In this document: one piece after another, positions 49,345 to 57,765 of the stretch
Numbering within the stretch: the first letter of the stretch is position 1
Layout: every line of letters begins with the position of its first letter
DNA from: Pseudomonadota bacterium
GTDB lineage: Bacteria; Pseudomonadota; Alphaproteobacteria; Acetobacterales; Acetobacteraceae
Length of the DNA: 64,000 bases
Reading direction: 5' to 3'
NCBI GenBank assembly: GCA_021826225.1
Contig: JAKBAV010000006.1
Coordinates: 1 to 64,000 of the forward strand
The notes under the pieces: generated by a model
Database searches by the model: none
What the model was told of the DNA's origin: nothing
What the model saw: only the letters and a program-made list of their open reading frames with translations
Made by a program: the position numbers and the translations under genes

Positions 49345-50244
49345 ATGACTCCTTTACCAACGCCGCAGCAATTGCGCTATCTCGTCACATTAGCTGAGAC
49401 GGGGCATTTTTCGCGTGCCGCCTCGGCCTGCGCGGTGTCGCAATCCACGTTATCAGCCGGCATACTGGCGCTGGAGCGCCAGCTCGATGCACATATCCTC
49501 GACCGCTCAGCTTCTAAACACGCGGTTTTCACGCCGCTCGGGCTGGAGCTTGTGGGCAAGGCTCGCCTGGCCCTGGCAGCGCTGACAGCGGTGGCCGAGG
49601 CGGCGGATTCGGCGCGCGCGCCGATGTCCGGGCCCTTGCGCCTGGGCATCATCCCCACAATGGGGCCATTTTTATTGCCGAAACTCATGCCGGCTTTGCG
49701 CGCGGGGTTTCCGGCGCTTAAATTATTTCTGCGCGAGGACCAGACGGAGCGACTGCTGGAACAGCTCGAAGACGGGCATCTCGATATACTGCTCCTGGCC
49801 GAACCCTGCGCCTGCGGCGGTGCCGAAACCTTTGCCCTCGCGCAAGATGAATTCATTGCCGCTTTACCGCCGGGGCATGTGCTGGCAGCACGCGAGCGGG
49901 TGGCGGTGGCGGACCTTGTGGCCGAGTCGTTCCTGCTGCTGGAGGATGGGCATTGCCTGCGCGACCAGGTGCTCGCGGTCTGCGGCAATATGGCCGGACG
50001 AGAGCAGCGCTTCGCGGCGACCTCGCTGCATACGCTGATCCAGATGGTCGCGGGCGGGCTGGGCGTGACGCTGCTACCGAAACTGGCGGTCGATGCCGGG
50101 CTGGCGAATGGCACGGGGGTTGAACTGCGCCGGTTGGAAGGTGCTGGCGGCTGGCGCACGCTGGCGCTGGCGTGGCGGCAAGGCAGCCCACGCGGGACGG
50201 AATACCGGGCACTGGCGCCGGTGATCATCCAGGCCTGTGGCTAG
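49345..50244 (+). CDS. oxyR: hydrogen peroxide sensor/regulator OxyR
   Basis: A 299-residue LysR-type regulator. N-terminal winged helix (QQLRYLVTLAETGHFSRAAS to ALERQLDAHILDR) and a substrate-binding-like domain. The redox pair is at Cys 204 and Cys 213 in GHCLRDQVLAVCG, the same 9-residue spacing as E. coli Cys199/Cys208, and the surrounding LLLEDGHCLRDQ is the OxyR signature. The regulator senses H2O2 by disulfide formation. The plausible targets (katalase, ahpC) are outside the window. Confidence 0.93.
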   Translation: MTPLPTPQQLRYLVTLAETGHFSRAASACAVSQSTLSAGILALERQLDAHILDRSASKHAVFTPLGLELVGKARLALAALTAVAEAADSARAPMSGPLRLGIIPTMGPFLLPKLMPALRAGFPALKLFLREDQTERLLEQLEDGHLDILLLAEPCACGGAETFALAQDEFIAALPPGHVLAARERVAVADLVAESFLLLEDGHCLRDQVLAVCGNMAGREQRFAATSLHTLIQMVAGGLGVTLLPKLAVDAGLANGTGVELRRLEGAGGWRTLALAWRQGSPRGTEYRALAPVIIQACG

Positions 50245-50254
50245 TGAAAAGAAT

Positions 50255-50275
50255 TGTAAGCGCTTGTAACGTTAC
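50255..50275. repeat. cluster of short palindromes downstream of oxyR
   Basis: TTGTAAGCGCTTGTAACGTTAC contains AAGCGCTT (perfect 8-bp palindrome) and GTAACGTTAC (perfect 10-bp palindrome, 50266-50275), with TTGTAA occurring twice. Compact operator-like DNA just after the oxyR stop. Confidence 0.4.
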
Positions 50276-50345
50276 GAACTGACGCCTACGCCGGACGCGC
50301 GGGGAGCATCGCCATCAGGCGGCGGCGTGCCTGTTATACGGCTAC

Positions 50346-50492
50346 ATGCAGGAGGCCGCGAACGAGCCCAAATATATCACCGCCGTGGAAGCGCTGGTGT
50401 TTATTCTGGGCGATGAGTTCAAACTGGTCCCCGAGCAGCTTTCAGGCACGGCCGCCATCGAGAGGCTGGCTGACCGGCTTAAGTCGAACTAG
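50346..50492 (+). CDS. small ORF of uncertain status (48 residues)
   Basis: An ATG at 50346 encodes an acidic peptide with TAVEALVFILGDEFKLVPEQ in the middle and a charged C terminus. The frame is already open from 50283, reading RLRRTRGEHRHQAAACLLYG before the Met, but no usual start codon or ribosome site lies in that part. Either a short gene or the 3' remnant of a longer one. No family recognised; the composition looks coding. Confidence 0.35.
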   Translation: MQEAANEPKYITAVEALVFILGDEFKLVPEQLSGTAAIERLADRLKSN

Positions 50493-50495
50493 GTT

Positions 50496-50536
50496 GGGGT
50501 GAAAAAGCCGAGGTAAAAAAGCCGTGTTTTCACCCC
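50496..50536. repeat. 10-bp inverted repeat with 21-nt loop
   Basis: GGGGTGAAAA (50496-50505) and TTTTCACCCC (50527-50536) are perfect complements. The loop repeats AAAAAGCCG, which also occurs at the end of the left arm. It separates the small ORF from the 43-residue basic gene and may be a terminator or a regulatory hairpin. Confidence 0.55.
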
Positions 50537-50575
50537 GGCCTGGTGCCGCAATGGTTCATCGCGGCACGGGAAGAC

Positions 50576-50707
50576 TTACTTCTTGCCCTTATCCCCGGCA
50601 GCCGAGGGCTGCAGATTGGGGATTGGTGATTTGGCTTTGAGCTTTTCAGCCTCGGTCTTCTTCGGCTTCTTCGCCTCGCGGTTCGATTTCATCTGACCTT
50701 TTGCCAT
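50576..50707 (-). CDS. small basic hypothetical protein (43 residues)
   Basis: MAKGQMKSNREAKKPKKTEA starts a Lys-rich peptide ending GDKGKK. This pattern (SNREAKKPK near the N terminus) is shared by many short proteobacterial hypothetical proteins, so I believe it is real although below usual length cut-offs. The high positive charge suggests nucleic-acid or ribosome association; that is inference. Its start has no strong Shine-Dalgarno (ATGGAACACCGCC upstream). Confidence 0.65.
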   Translation of the reverse strand: MAKGQMKSNREAKKPKKTEAEKLKAKSPIPNLQPSAAGDKGKK

Positions 50708-51120
50708 GGCGGTGTTCCATTCGGTTATGTGGGCGGCGCCATGTTAGCACGGATTTCAGGCTGCCCCAGCGGTAAAGCCGGCGCGCCAGGGCGCTATGAA
50801 CGATTTCATACGATTTTGTTCAAATCATGATTTTCGCCCGCATGGATTTTCCACCCTCACATGTATGTTCTGTCGCGGCCTGCGCCGTGGCAATGCAGAT
50901 GGAGTTTGCCAGGAATTCAAATCGCCCCAAGACAGAACCGCGAATAATGGTCAGCAGAGTCCGCATTCGGCCACTTCGGTGGCCAATAGCAGCGGGGCGA
51001 TGGGCGGGGGTTCGCATTCGCCGGGGAGCGTCCCATCATTGCCTGTGCCCCTCCCGCGTCACTCTTGAACCGAGGAGGCAGCGTTAAGGCGGAATTTAAC
51101 GGTGAGATGGAAGCGGATGC
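50708..51120. other. gene-poor stretch with palindromes and a UUCG hairpin
   Basis: Several overlapping short ORFs lie on both strands but none has a convincing family or start. Visible structure: a 12-bp perfect palindrome AAATCATGATTT (50822-50833), and a 6-bp stem GGCCAC/GTGGCC closed by a TTCG tetraloop (50969-50984) flanked by ATTC and AAT. This could be a small RNA locus or decayed coding DNA; nothing decides between them. Confidence 0.4.
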
Positions 51121-51149
51121 AAAAAAGCCCGGCAGTGCCGGGCTTTTTT
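51121..51149. terminator. strong bidirectional terminator after sdhB
   Basis: AAAAAAGCCCGGCA and TGCCGGGCTTTTTT form a long stem with a minimal loop; T-runs flank it in both directions. It lies 4 nt past the sdhB stop and ends the sdhCDAB operon. Confidence 0.92.
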
Positions 51150-51153
51150 GTGA

Positions 51154-51933
51154 CTACCCTTGGCGTTCCAGCATCAGCTGTTTGATCTTGCCGATGGCTT
51201 TGGCCGGATTGAGACCTTTCGGACAGGTCTGGGTGCAGTTCATGATGGTGTGGCAGCGATACAGCTTGAAGGGATCTTCCAGCGCATCGAGCCGCTTGCC
51301 GGTGGCTTCATCGCGGGAATCGGCGATCCAGCGATAGGCTTGAAGCAGCACGGCCGGGCCGAGATAGCGGTCCCCATTCCACCAATAGCTCGGGCAGGCC
51401 GTGGAGCAGCAGAAGCACAGAATGCACTCCCATAGCCCGTCGATCTCGGCGCGCTCTTCCTTGCTCTGCAGGCGCTCGGCATCCGGCGGCGGCGCGGAAT
51501 CGGCCTGCAGCCAGGGCTCGATGGAGCGAAGCTGGGCGTAAGGCTGGTTGAGGTCGGGCACCAGGTCCTTCACCACCGGCATATGCGGCAGCGGGGTGAT
51601 TTTCACGGCGCCCTTTACCTCGTCGATCGGTTTCAGGCAGGCCAGCGTGTTGGTGCCGTCAATATTCATCGCGCAGGAGCCGCAGATGCCCTCGCGGCAG
51701 GAGCGGCGAAAGGTCAGCGAGGCGTCGATCTCGTTCTTGATCTTGATGATCGCGTCGAGCACCATCGGGCCGCATTTATCGAGATCGACCTCGTAAGTGT
51801 CCATCACCGGGTTTTTCCCGTCATCCGGGTTCCATCGATAAACCTTGAACTCCTTGATGCGCGTGGCACCGCTGGCCTTGTAGGTCTTGCCCTCGCCGAT
51901 TTTCGAATTCGCAGGAAGCGTAAATTCAGCCAT
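51154..51933 (-). CDS. sdhB: succinate dehydrogenase iron-sulfur subunit
   Basis: A 259-residue subunit carrying three clusters: [2Fe-2S] at [21 protein letters not shown], and the C-terminal pair [13 protein letters not shown] and [17 protein letters not shown]. It passes electrons from SdhA to quinone. It starts 15 nt after the sdhA stop and ends at a strong terminator. Confidence 0.98.
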   Translation of the reverse strand: MAEFTLPANSKIGEGKTYKASGATRIKEFKVYRWNPDDGKNPVMDTYEVDLDKCGPMVLDAIIKIKNEIDASLTFRRSCREGICGSCAMNIDGTNTLACLKPIDEVKGAVKITPLPHMPVVKDLVPDLNQPYAQLRSIEPWLQADSAPPPDAERLQSKEERAEIDGLWECILCFCCSTACPSYWWNGDRYLGPAVLLQAYRWIADSRDEATGKRLDALEDPFKLYRCHTIMNCTQTCPKGLNPAKAIGKIKQLMLERQG

Positions 51934-51948
51934 GTTTCTGCTCCTTCC

Positions 51949-53760
51949 TCAGTACACGCGTTTCTTCGGCGGGAATACGGACACCTCGTTGGTGAGGGTC
52001 TGCATCTTCACCGGACGGTAGGTGAGGTCCACCTTGCCGTTCTCATCACACAAAGCGACGGTGTGCTTCATCCAGTTGGCGTCGTCGCGATCCGGGAAAT
52101 CGTCATGCGCCTGGGCGCCGCGGCTTTCCGTGCGGGCTTCGGCGCCGATCATGGTGCACATCGCATTGCCCATGAGATTGTCTAGTTCCAGCGCCTCCAT
52201 GAGGTCGGAATTCCAGATCAGCGAACGGTCGGACACTTTCATATCCGCGAGGCCGCCCCAGAGTTTTTCCATCTTCGCCACACCCTCGGTGAGGGATTTG
52301 GAGTTGCGGAACACCGCGGCATGGCCCTGCATGGTCCGCTGCAGCGTATCGCGCAGTTCGGCGACCGTGGAGCCGCCCTTGGCGTGGCGTGTTTTGTCGA
52401 AACGGCCAAGCGAGGCCTCGCCGGCGCCGGCGGGCAGCGGCGCCTGGGTGGAGCCCGGCTTGATGAGCGAGGCGGCGCGGTGGGCGGCGGCGCGGCCGAA
52501 TACCACGAGGTCAAGCAGCGAGTTGGTGCCAAGGCGGTTGGCGCCGTGCACGGACACGCAGGCAGCCTCGCCCACGGCCATCAGCCCGGGCACCACGGCA
52601 TCCGGATTCTCAGCCGTGGGGCGCAGCACTTCGGCATGGTAGTTCGTGGGGATGCCGCCCATGTTGTAATGCACGGTCGGCAGCACGGGGATGGCTTCCT
52701 TGGTCACATCTATTCCGGCGAAGACGCGCGCGGTTTCCGAGATACCCGGCAGGCGCTCGTGCAGGATGTCAGCGCCGAGATGCTCCAGATGCAGCAGAAT
52801 ATGGTCCTTGTTCTTGCCGACGCCCCTGCCCTCGTTGATCTCGATGGTCATCGAGCGGGACACGACATCGCGCGAGGCCAGATCCTTGGCCGTGGGCGCG
52901 TAACGCTCCATGAAGCGCTCGCCCTCGGCATTGGTGAGGTAGCCGCCTTCGCCGCGCGCCCCCTCGGTGATGAGGCAGCCGGCGGGGAAGATGCCGGTGG
53001 GGTGGAACTGGACGAATTCCATGTCCTGCACGGGCAGGCCGGCGCGGATGACCATGCCACCACCATCGCCGGTGCAGGTATGGGCGGAGGTGCAGCTCAG
53101 ATAGGCGCGGCCGTAGCCTCCTGTTGCCAGTACCACGGTCTGGGCCCGGAAGCGGTGCATGGTGCCTGTCTCTAAGTTCCAGGCCATCACGCCACGGCAG
53201 GCGCCTTCCTCATCCATGATGAGATCGAGGGCGAAATATTCAACGAAGAACTCGACCTCATGCTTGAGGCTCTGCTGATACAGCGTGTGCAGCATGGCGT
53301 GGCCGGTGCGGTCGGCGGCGGCGCAGGCCCGCATGGCCGGCTCCTTGCCGTAATCCTTCATATGGCCGCCGAACGGGCGCTGGTAGATCTTGCCATCCTC
53401 GGTGCGCGAGAAGGGCATGCCGTAATGTTCCAGCTCGCGGATCGCGGGCACGGCCTCGCGGCACATGTATTCGATGGCATCCTGGTCGCCCAGCCAGTCC
53501 GACCCCTTGACGGTATCGTACATGTGCCAGCGCCAATCATCCTCGCCCATATTGCCCAGGGCCGCGGAAATACCGCCCTGCGCCGCCACGGTGTGGCTGC
53601 GGGTGGGGAAAACCTTGGTCACACAGGCGGTTTTGAGACCGGCCGCACCCATGCCGAGCGTGGTGCGCAGGCCTGAGCCGCCCGCGCCGACGACGACGAC
53701 ATCGTAGGTATGGTCGATGACATTATAGGCGCCGGATGAGAATTTGGGCATCGCGTTCAT
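51949..53760 (-). CDS. sdhA: succinate dehydrogenase flavoprotein subunit
   Basis: A 603-residue FAD enzyme. Rossmann [21 protein letters not shown]; covalent flavin His 56 in [10 protein letters not shown]; catalytic region with [20 protein letters not shown] and [14 protein letters not shown]. It oxidises succinate to fumarate in the TCA cycle and complex II. The ATG at 53760 gives MNAMPKF; a second ATG three codons on is possible. Confidence 0.98.
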   Translation of the reverse strand: MNAMPKFSSGAYNVIDHTYDVVVVGAGGSGLRTTLGMGAAGLKTACVTKVFPTRSHTVAAQGGISAALGNMGEDDWRWHMYDTVKGSDWLGDQDAIEYMCREAVPAIRELEHYGMPFSRTEDGKIYQRPFGGHMKDYGKEPAMRACAAADRTGHAMLHTLYQQSLKHEVEFFVEYFALDLIMDEEGACRGVMAWNLETGTMHRFRAQTVVLATGGYGRAYLSCTSAHTCTGDGGGMVIRAGLPVQDMEFVQFHPTGIFPAGCLITEGARGEGGYLTNAEGERFMERYAPTAKDLASRDVVSRSMTIEINEGRGVGKNKDHILLHLEHLGADILHERLPGISETARVFAGIDVTKEAIPVLPTVHYNMGGIPTNYHAEVLRPTAENPDAVVPGLMAVGEAACVSVHGANRLGTNSLLDLVVFGRAAAHRAASLIKPGSTQAPLPAGAGEASLGRFDKTRHAKGGSTVAELRDTLQRTMQGHAAVFRNSKSLTEGVAKMEKLWGGLADMKVSDRSLIWNSDLMEALELDNLMGNAMCTMIGAEARTESRGAQAHDDFPDRDDANWMKHTVALCDENGKVDLTYRPVKMQTLTNEVSVFPPKKRVY

Positions 53761-53775
53761 GTGCGCAGGATTCCG

Positions 53776-54183
53776 TTACGAGAAAGCGAGTTTAAGGACG
53801 GAGATAAGGCAGGCCAGCGCCAACAGCGCGATGCCAGCCTTGACTACGAGCAGAACGGTGATGCGGATCACGTCGGTGCGGACATAATCCTCGATCACCA
53901 CCTGCATGCCCATGTCGAGATGATAGAACAGTGCCGCGATGAGGGCTATGTACAGCACCGTGTTCCAGGGCTCGGCCATATAGGCCACCATGGCAGCGTG
54001 GTCGGCACCTTTGAGCACCAGCACGGAGACCACGAAATACAGCACCAGCGGCAGCAGCGCCACGGAGGTTAGGCGCTCGGCCCACCAATGCGCGGATCCG
54101 GTTTTGGCGGCGCCTAAGCCACGGGCGCGGCCGAGCGAGGAGCGGCGGATGTTGATGGACGGCGCGGGGTTGTGCTTGCTCAT
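53776..54183 (-). CDS. sdhD: succinate dehydrogenase membrane anchor subunit D
   Basis: A 135-residue protein with three membrane helices (about 37-57, 68-90, 105-130). WWAERLTSVALLPLVLYFV and the heme/quinone-site region ALFYHLDMGMQVVIEDYV with its His are typical. The ATG at 54183 (GGGTGAACATC upstream) is preferred; a GTG three codons earlier overlaps the sdhC stop as GTGA and is possible. Confidence 0.94.
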   Translation of the reverse strand: MSKHNPAPSINIRRSSLGRARGLGAAKTGSAHWWAERLTSVALLPLVLYFVVSVLVLKGADHAAMVAYMAEPWNTVLYIALIAALFYHLDMGMQVVIEDYVRTDVIRITVLLVVKAGIALLALACLISVLKLAFS

Positions 54184-54188
54184 GATGT

Positions 54189-54626
54189 TCACCCGACCAG
54201 GAAAGCGATGGCCCAGAAGGCCAATGTGAGAATAATGGTGACGGCAAACACCAGCATGCCGGAGCGGTGCATGGTGGGCAGCTCATATCCCTTGCCAGCA
54301 TCCCAGGCCAAGTGCCTGATACCATTGCAAAAGTGATAAAAGAGGGCCAGGGTGAAGCCGAACAGGATCAGGAGGCCGAACCATGAGCCCAGGATCGCCT
54401 GGATGACCGAGAAGGCGGATTCACCGGATGCTGCACAGACCAGCCAGGCCGTGAAGAGGAGCGTGCCCGCGCCCAGCGCGACGCCGGTGATGCGGTGCAT
54501 GATGGATGTCAGCGATGACATCTGAAGCCGGTAGTCGAAGGGAAGCATGAACGGGGAGATGGGCCGGCGGACCAGCCTGCCCTCGGAATTGCGCCCCACC
54601 ATCAGGGCTTCGCGGACATCCTTCAT
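54189..54626 (-). CDS. sdhC: succinate dehydrogenase cytochrome b556 subunit
   Basis: A 145-residue three-helix subunit. RRPISPFMLPFDYRLQM, the quinone-site SSLTSIMHRITGVALGAGTL, and the heme-ligand stretch LFYHFCNGIRHLAWDAGKGY are all characteristic. The ATG at 54626 follows GAAAGGTTTCC; a TTG ten codons upstream has no such site. It is the first sdh gene. Confidence 0.95.
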   Translation of the reverse strand: MKDVREALMVGRNSEGRLVRRPISPFMLPFDYRLQMSSLTSIMHRITGVALGAGTLLFTAWLVCAASGESAFSVIQAILGSWFGLLILFGFTLALFYHFCNGIRHLAWDAGKGYELPTMHRSGMLVFAVTIILTLAFWAIAFLVG

Positions 54627-54671
54627 CGGAAACCTTTCAATATGCCGTTTAAGCAATTTTGTGCAGGTGCG

Positions 54672-55505
54672 TTAGTCCCTGGGCCAGGGGCCGTCAACGC
54701 TCGGCGGCGAATGGGTGGGTTTCGGTGCCAGCAGGCGCAGCAGACTGACCCGGCGGGAGGCGGAATCCTCCAGCTCCAGGCTGGTCGGGACCTCGATTTC
54801 CGCAATCCGTTCAAAGCCTTCACGCGGGGCGTAGCGGCGGCCGGGATCGGCGATGATAACCGGAATATGGGTCGCGCAGCGGGCCAGCCAGGGCAGGATA
54901 TGCCGGGTCATCGGCGCCTCGTAACATACGTCGCCACAGAGAATCACATCCCAGCGGCATTCCGCCCCCACGATATCGCCAAGATAGGGCTGAATGGCGA
55001 GATGATTGGCGCGGGCGTTGAGCCGCATGGCCACCACGGCGAGCGGGTCGATCTCGGCGGCTTCCACGGAACTCGCTCCGGCGCGGGCGCAGGCAAGCGC
55101 CGCGATACCGCCGCCGGCGGCGAAATCGAGCACAGACTTGCCCCGTACAAGTTCTGGATGGGCGGCAATATAATGCGCCAGCGCCTCACCGCCCGGCCAG
55201 GCGAAGGCCCAGAAGGGCGGCGCCATGTCATGCTGTTCGAGAAAGCTTTCGGTGGCGAGCCAGAGCGGCGTCAGCTCCGTGGCGAGATGAAGCAGAAGCC
55301 CCGGTTGCAGGACCGAGGCGCTGAGCATGGTATGATCGAGGATGAAGGCTTCCGCACGGTCAGGTGGAGCGGGCGGGAGCTGGCCCAGGCGCGCGGGTTC
55401 AGGCGAGCTGGCGGAATTTCTTGGCCGTATTACCGTAAGGGTCGACCGATAGCTGATGCGTGTCGGACAGTTCGGCCAGCAGCCGCTCAACTCCCATTCT
55501 CTCAT
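54672..55505 (-). CDS. class I SAM-dependent methyltransferase (ETF-beta lysine methyltransferase-like)
   Basis: A methyltransferase with PPFWAFAWPGGEALAHYI, SAM motif VLDFAAGGGIAALACARAGA, AAEIDPLAVVAMRLNA and DVILCGDVCYE. The arrangement resembles protein lysine methyltransferases of the METTL20/PrmA kind. The start is unclear: homology should begin near AEAFILDHTML (about 55358), but no usual start codon lies between there and the end of the upstream small gene. The ATG at 55505 (overlapping that gene) is given; an internal ATG at 55328 would clip the N terminus. Confidence 0.8.
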   Translation of the reverse strand: MREWELSGCWPNCPTRISYRSTLTVIRPRNSASSPEPARLGQLPPAPPDRAEAFILDHTMLSASVLQPGLLLHLATELTPLWLATESFLEQHDMAPPFWAFAWPGGEALAHYIAAHPELVRGKSVLDFAAGGGIAALACARAGASSVEAAEIDPLAVVAMRLNARANHLAIQPYLGDIVGAECRWDVILCGDVCYEAPMTRHILPWLARCATHIPVIIADPGRRYAPREGFERIAEIEVPTSLELEDSASRRVSLLRLLAPKPTHSPPSVDGPWPRD

Positions 55506-55647
55506 TCGATACATAGGCCCATCGCGCCGCAACCGGCCATAAAACCAGGGTCGCCTGCATCAGCAGGGCGAACAGGGCGGCAACGGGATGGCCATCCGCG
55601 AAAAGAGACACGCAGGGAAATATCTTTCCCAATTTCAACGTATTCAT
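55399..55647 (-). CDS. small membrane protein, copy 1 of a tandem paralogous pair
   Basis: An 82-residue product: N terminus MNTLKLGKIFPCVSLFADG, one hydrophobic helix (VAALFALLMQATLVLWPVAA, about 22-41), then a charged amphipathic helix ERMGVERLLAELSDTHQL and an end with NTAKKFRQLA. GAGGACATATCC precedes the ATG. It aligns with the gene at 56025-56273 over LLMQ-LV-WP-A-R and LL--L---H. Function unknown; inner-membrane location predicted. Confidence 0.7.
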   Translation of the reverse strand: MNTLKLGKIFPCVSLFADGHPVAALFALLMQATLVLWPVAARWAYVSNERMGVERLLAELSDTHQLSVDPYGNTAKKFRQLA

Positions 55648-56024
55648 GGATATGTCCTCTACGATGAAAATATCATGTACACAGCTTAACCCGCCGTCAA
55701 GGAATATTGTCGAATAAATTTATCGTGAAGAATCATGTGTTTCCAGGCCGAAACCCAAAAAAACGCACCGGAAAGGCCACGCGTCTCATAATCTGGACGG
55801 ATTATCGCCTGTTTCACGTCCTCGTGACATTAAGTTTTATAAACAGACAATTGAAATTAAATGATAAACCACAATCAAAAATTCACGAAGCCCGGACGCC
55901 AAACAGACGCAGCAGAAATGTCACTAATTCAAATGAAATCAAGGATATGAAAAAGTAAGGAAAAAATTTTCATCGAAAGCAGAGCCAGGACAGGTGAAAA
56001 AGCGGCTTGAAGGCATCGCCGGCC
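55648..56024. other. 377-bp AT-rich spacer between the paired small genes
   Basis: Base composition drops sharply here. A rightward frame from a TTG at 55707 stays open for 83 codons (Lys/Asn/Arg-rich, ending IKDMKK) with weak AAGGA upstream; it looks more like AT-rich intergenic DNA than a gene. The promoter of the 55399-55647 gene should be in the left end. No terminator or repeat is obvious. Confidence 0.4.
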
Positions 56025-56273
56025 TCAACAGAGGTGTTCGAGCACCGCAACAACGTGGGGGGCGCGCTTTTCCTGAAGAATGGGCGCATGCAGCGCGGCA
56101 AGCTGGTCCAGCAAGGCCTGCTTCTGCCCTTCCCGTTGCAGGCGTTGCGCCGCACGTACAGCCGCCGGCCAGAACACCAGGCTGATCTGCATGAAAAACA
56201 AAAGCAGGGCGAAGCCATTGCGGCCTGCCAGCCTCGCGCCCTCCCAGGGCCGCATGATCATGTTGCCGTTCAT
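56025..56273 (-). CDS. small membrane protein, copy 2 of a tandem paralogous pair
   Basis: An 82-residue product with the same plan as the 55399-55647 protein: hydrophobic helix FALLLFFMQISLVFWPAAV, then RAAQRLQREGQKQALLDQL and a short tail ending in Cys. The ATG at 56273 is preceded by GGAGAGTGAACC. N-terminal MRPWEGARLAGRNG differs from copy 1. Function unknown. Transcribed toward copy 1 on the same strand. Confidence 0.7.
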   Translation of the reverse strand: MNGNMIMRPWEGARLAGRNGFALLLFFMQISLVFWPAAVRAAQRLQREGQKQALLDQLAALHAPILQEKRAPHVVAVLEHLC

Positions 56274-56458
56274 TGGTTCACTCTCCCCGGCTCAGAAATC
56301 TGCGCACAACGCATAGCGGAAAGATGAGACAAATTCTATCTGAGGTTCAACCGAAAACAGCCCGTGAGACGGCCTTCGCCGGTCACATTTGCGTTATCAT
56401 AGTATGCACACAAAGTATCTGGTACCCTGGATATTCCTGGTACTTGCCGCCTCCAACC

Positions 56459-56734
56459 TCACTCCGGTGTGGCGGGGTTCGCCGCCAGCACCGCCTCCAG
56501 CGCCGCCACGCGCAGCTCCAGCGCCTCGGCTTGCGATTTCGCGCGGCGGGCGAGTTCCGCCATCGCCTCGAAATCCTCGCGCTTCACCAGGTCGAGCCGG
56601 CGCATCGCCTCCTCCACCCGGGCGCGGGTCATGGCGGCCACCTCCTCGCGCAATCCGGCGAGCACGGAAATGGCACCTCCGGCGACGCCGGCAAGGTCAT
56701 CGAAGAATTTCGGGCGATCTGGACGGTCAAACAT
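56459..56734 (-). CDS. ubiK: accessory factor UbiK family protein (BMFP)
   Basis: A 91-residue helical protein: FFDDLAGVAGGAISVLAGLR, then a coiled coil MRRLDLVKREDFEAMAELAR and ALELRVAALEAVLA. This matches the BMFP/UbiK family, which assists the ubiquinone-synthesis metabolon with UbiJ. The usual length is 80-100. Divergent from hldD, with a 47-nt gap. Confidence 0.9.
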   Translation of the reverse strand: MFDRPDRPKFFDDLAGVAGGAISVLAGLREEVAAMTRARVEEAMRRLDLVKREDFEAMAELARRAKSQAEALELRVAALEAVLAANPATPE

Positions 56735-56781
56735 GGGGATGGGCCTTCTCTGCGGTGGTACAAGTCCATATAACGCGGCCT

Positions 56782-57765
56782 ATGATACTGGTCACGGGTG
56801 GCGCTGGGTTTATCGGGTCCAATCTGCATGCTGCCCTCATGGCCGCGGGGCGGGAGACCATCATCTGTGACTGGCTTGGCCAGGAGGGGCAGAAATGGCG
56901 TAATTTCCTGCACCACCCACCAACCGCGATCATCGCGCCCGAGGCGCTGGATGAGTTTCTGGGCAGGGATGTCAAAATCACCGCCATCGTGCATCTCGGC
57001 GCGATTTCCGAAACCACGGCGCGCGACGGCGACCTCGTCTGGCACAGCAATGTCACCCTGAGCCAGAAGCTCTGGCACTGGTGCGCCGCGCGCCGCGTGC
57101 GATTCATTTACGCATCCTCCGCCGCCACCTATGGCAATGGCGAATCGGGGTTCGACGATGACATGTCGCTGACGGCGCTGCGCCGGCTCACACCGCTCAA
57201 CCTGTATGGCTGGAGCAAGCATGCGTTCGACCTGTGGGTGGCGGGGCAGCTGGCCGCGCGGGCCGAGACACCGCCTTGCTGGGCCGGGGTGAAATTCTTC
57301 AATGTCTATGGCCCGAATGAATACCACAAGGGCAAGATGATTTCCGTGGTGAAGGTGAAGCAGGATGAGTTCCACGCCGGTGGCCCGGTGAGGCTCTTCA
57401 AATCGGACCGCGCGGATATCGCCGATGGCGCGCAGAAACGCGATTTCATCCATGTCGATGACGTGGTGATGGCGCTGCGCTTTCTGCTCGACGCGCCGGA
57501 ACTCGCGGGCATCTACAATCTCGGCACCGGGGTGGCGCGCTCCTATGCGGATCTGGCACGCGCGGTGTGCGCCGCCAATGGCGCAGAGCCGCGAATCGAA
57601 TATATCGACATGCCGGAAGCCTTGCGCGGACAGTATCAGTCTTATACCGAGGCGCGCATGGACAGGCTCCATGCTCTCGGTTTCGAGCACCAGTGTCTCA
57701 CGCTGGAGCAGGGCGTCAGCGCCTACATCAAAAACTACCTGCTGCAGGCGGACCCTTACCGATGA
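56782..57765 (+). CDS. hldD: ADP-L-glycero-D-manno-heptose 6-epimerase
   Basis: A 327-residue extended SDR. NADP loop TGGAGFIGSN (5-14), SSAATYGNGESGFDDD, catalytic Tyr-Lys in LYGWSKHAFDLW, FFNVYGPNEYHKGKMISVV and KRDFIHVDDVVMAL. It makes the heptose donor for LPS inner core. The ATG at 56782 overlies no upstream gene. It heads the operon hldD-lgt-methyltransferase-pgeF-lipoprotein. Confidence 0.95.
   Translation: MILVTGGAGFIGSNLHAALMAAGRETIICDWLGQEGQKWRNFLHHPPTAIIAPEALDEFLGRDVKITAIVHLGAISETTARDGDLVWHSNVTLSQKLWHWCAARRVRFIYASSAATYGNGESGFDDDMSLTALRRLTPLNLYGWSKHAFDLWVAGQLAARAETPPCWAGVKFFNVYGPNEYHKGKMISVVKVKQDEFHAGGPVRLFKSDRADIADGAQKRDFIHVDDVVMALRFLLDAPELAGIYNLGTGVARSYADLARAVCAANGAEPRIEYIDMPEALRGQYQSYTEARMDRLHALGFEHQCLTLEQGVSAYIKNYLLQADPYR

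Noticed and set aside
50796..51087. Overlapping 86-90-codon ORFs in the gene-poor stretch
   Set aside because: Neither frame nor the opposite one shows a domain, a good ribosome site or biased codon use; I could not choose among them.
55707..55958. An 83-codon plus-strand frame from TTG in the AT-rich spacer
   Set aside because: Weak start, Lys/Asn-rich composition expected from AT-rich DNA and no family; kept only as part of the spacer description.
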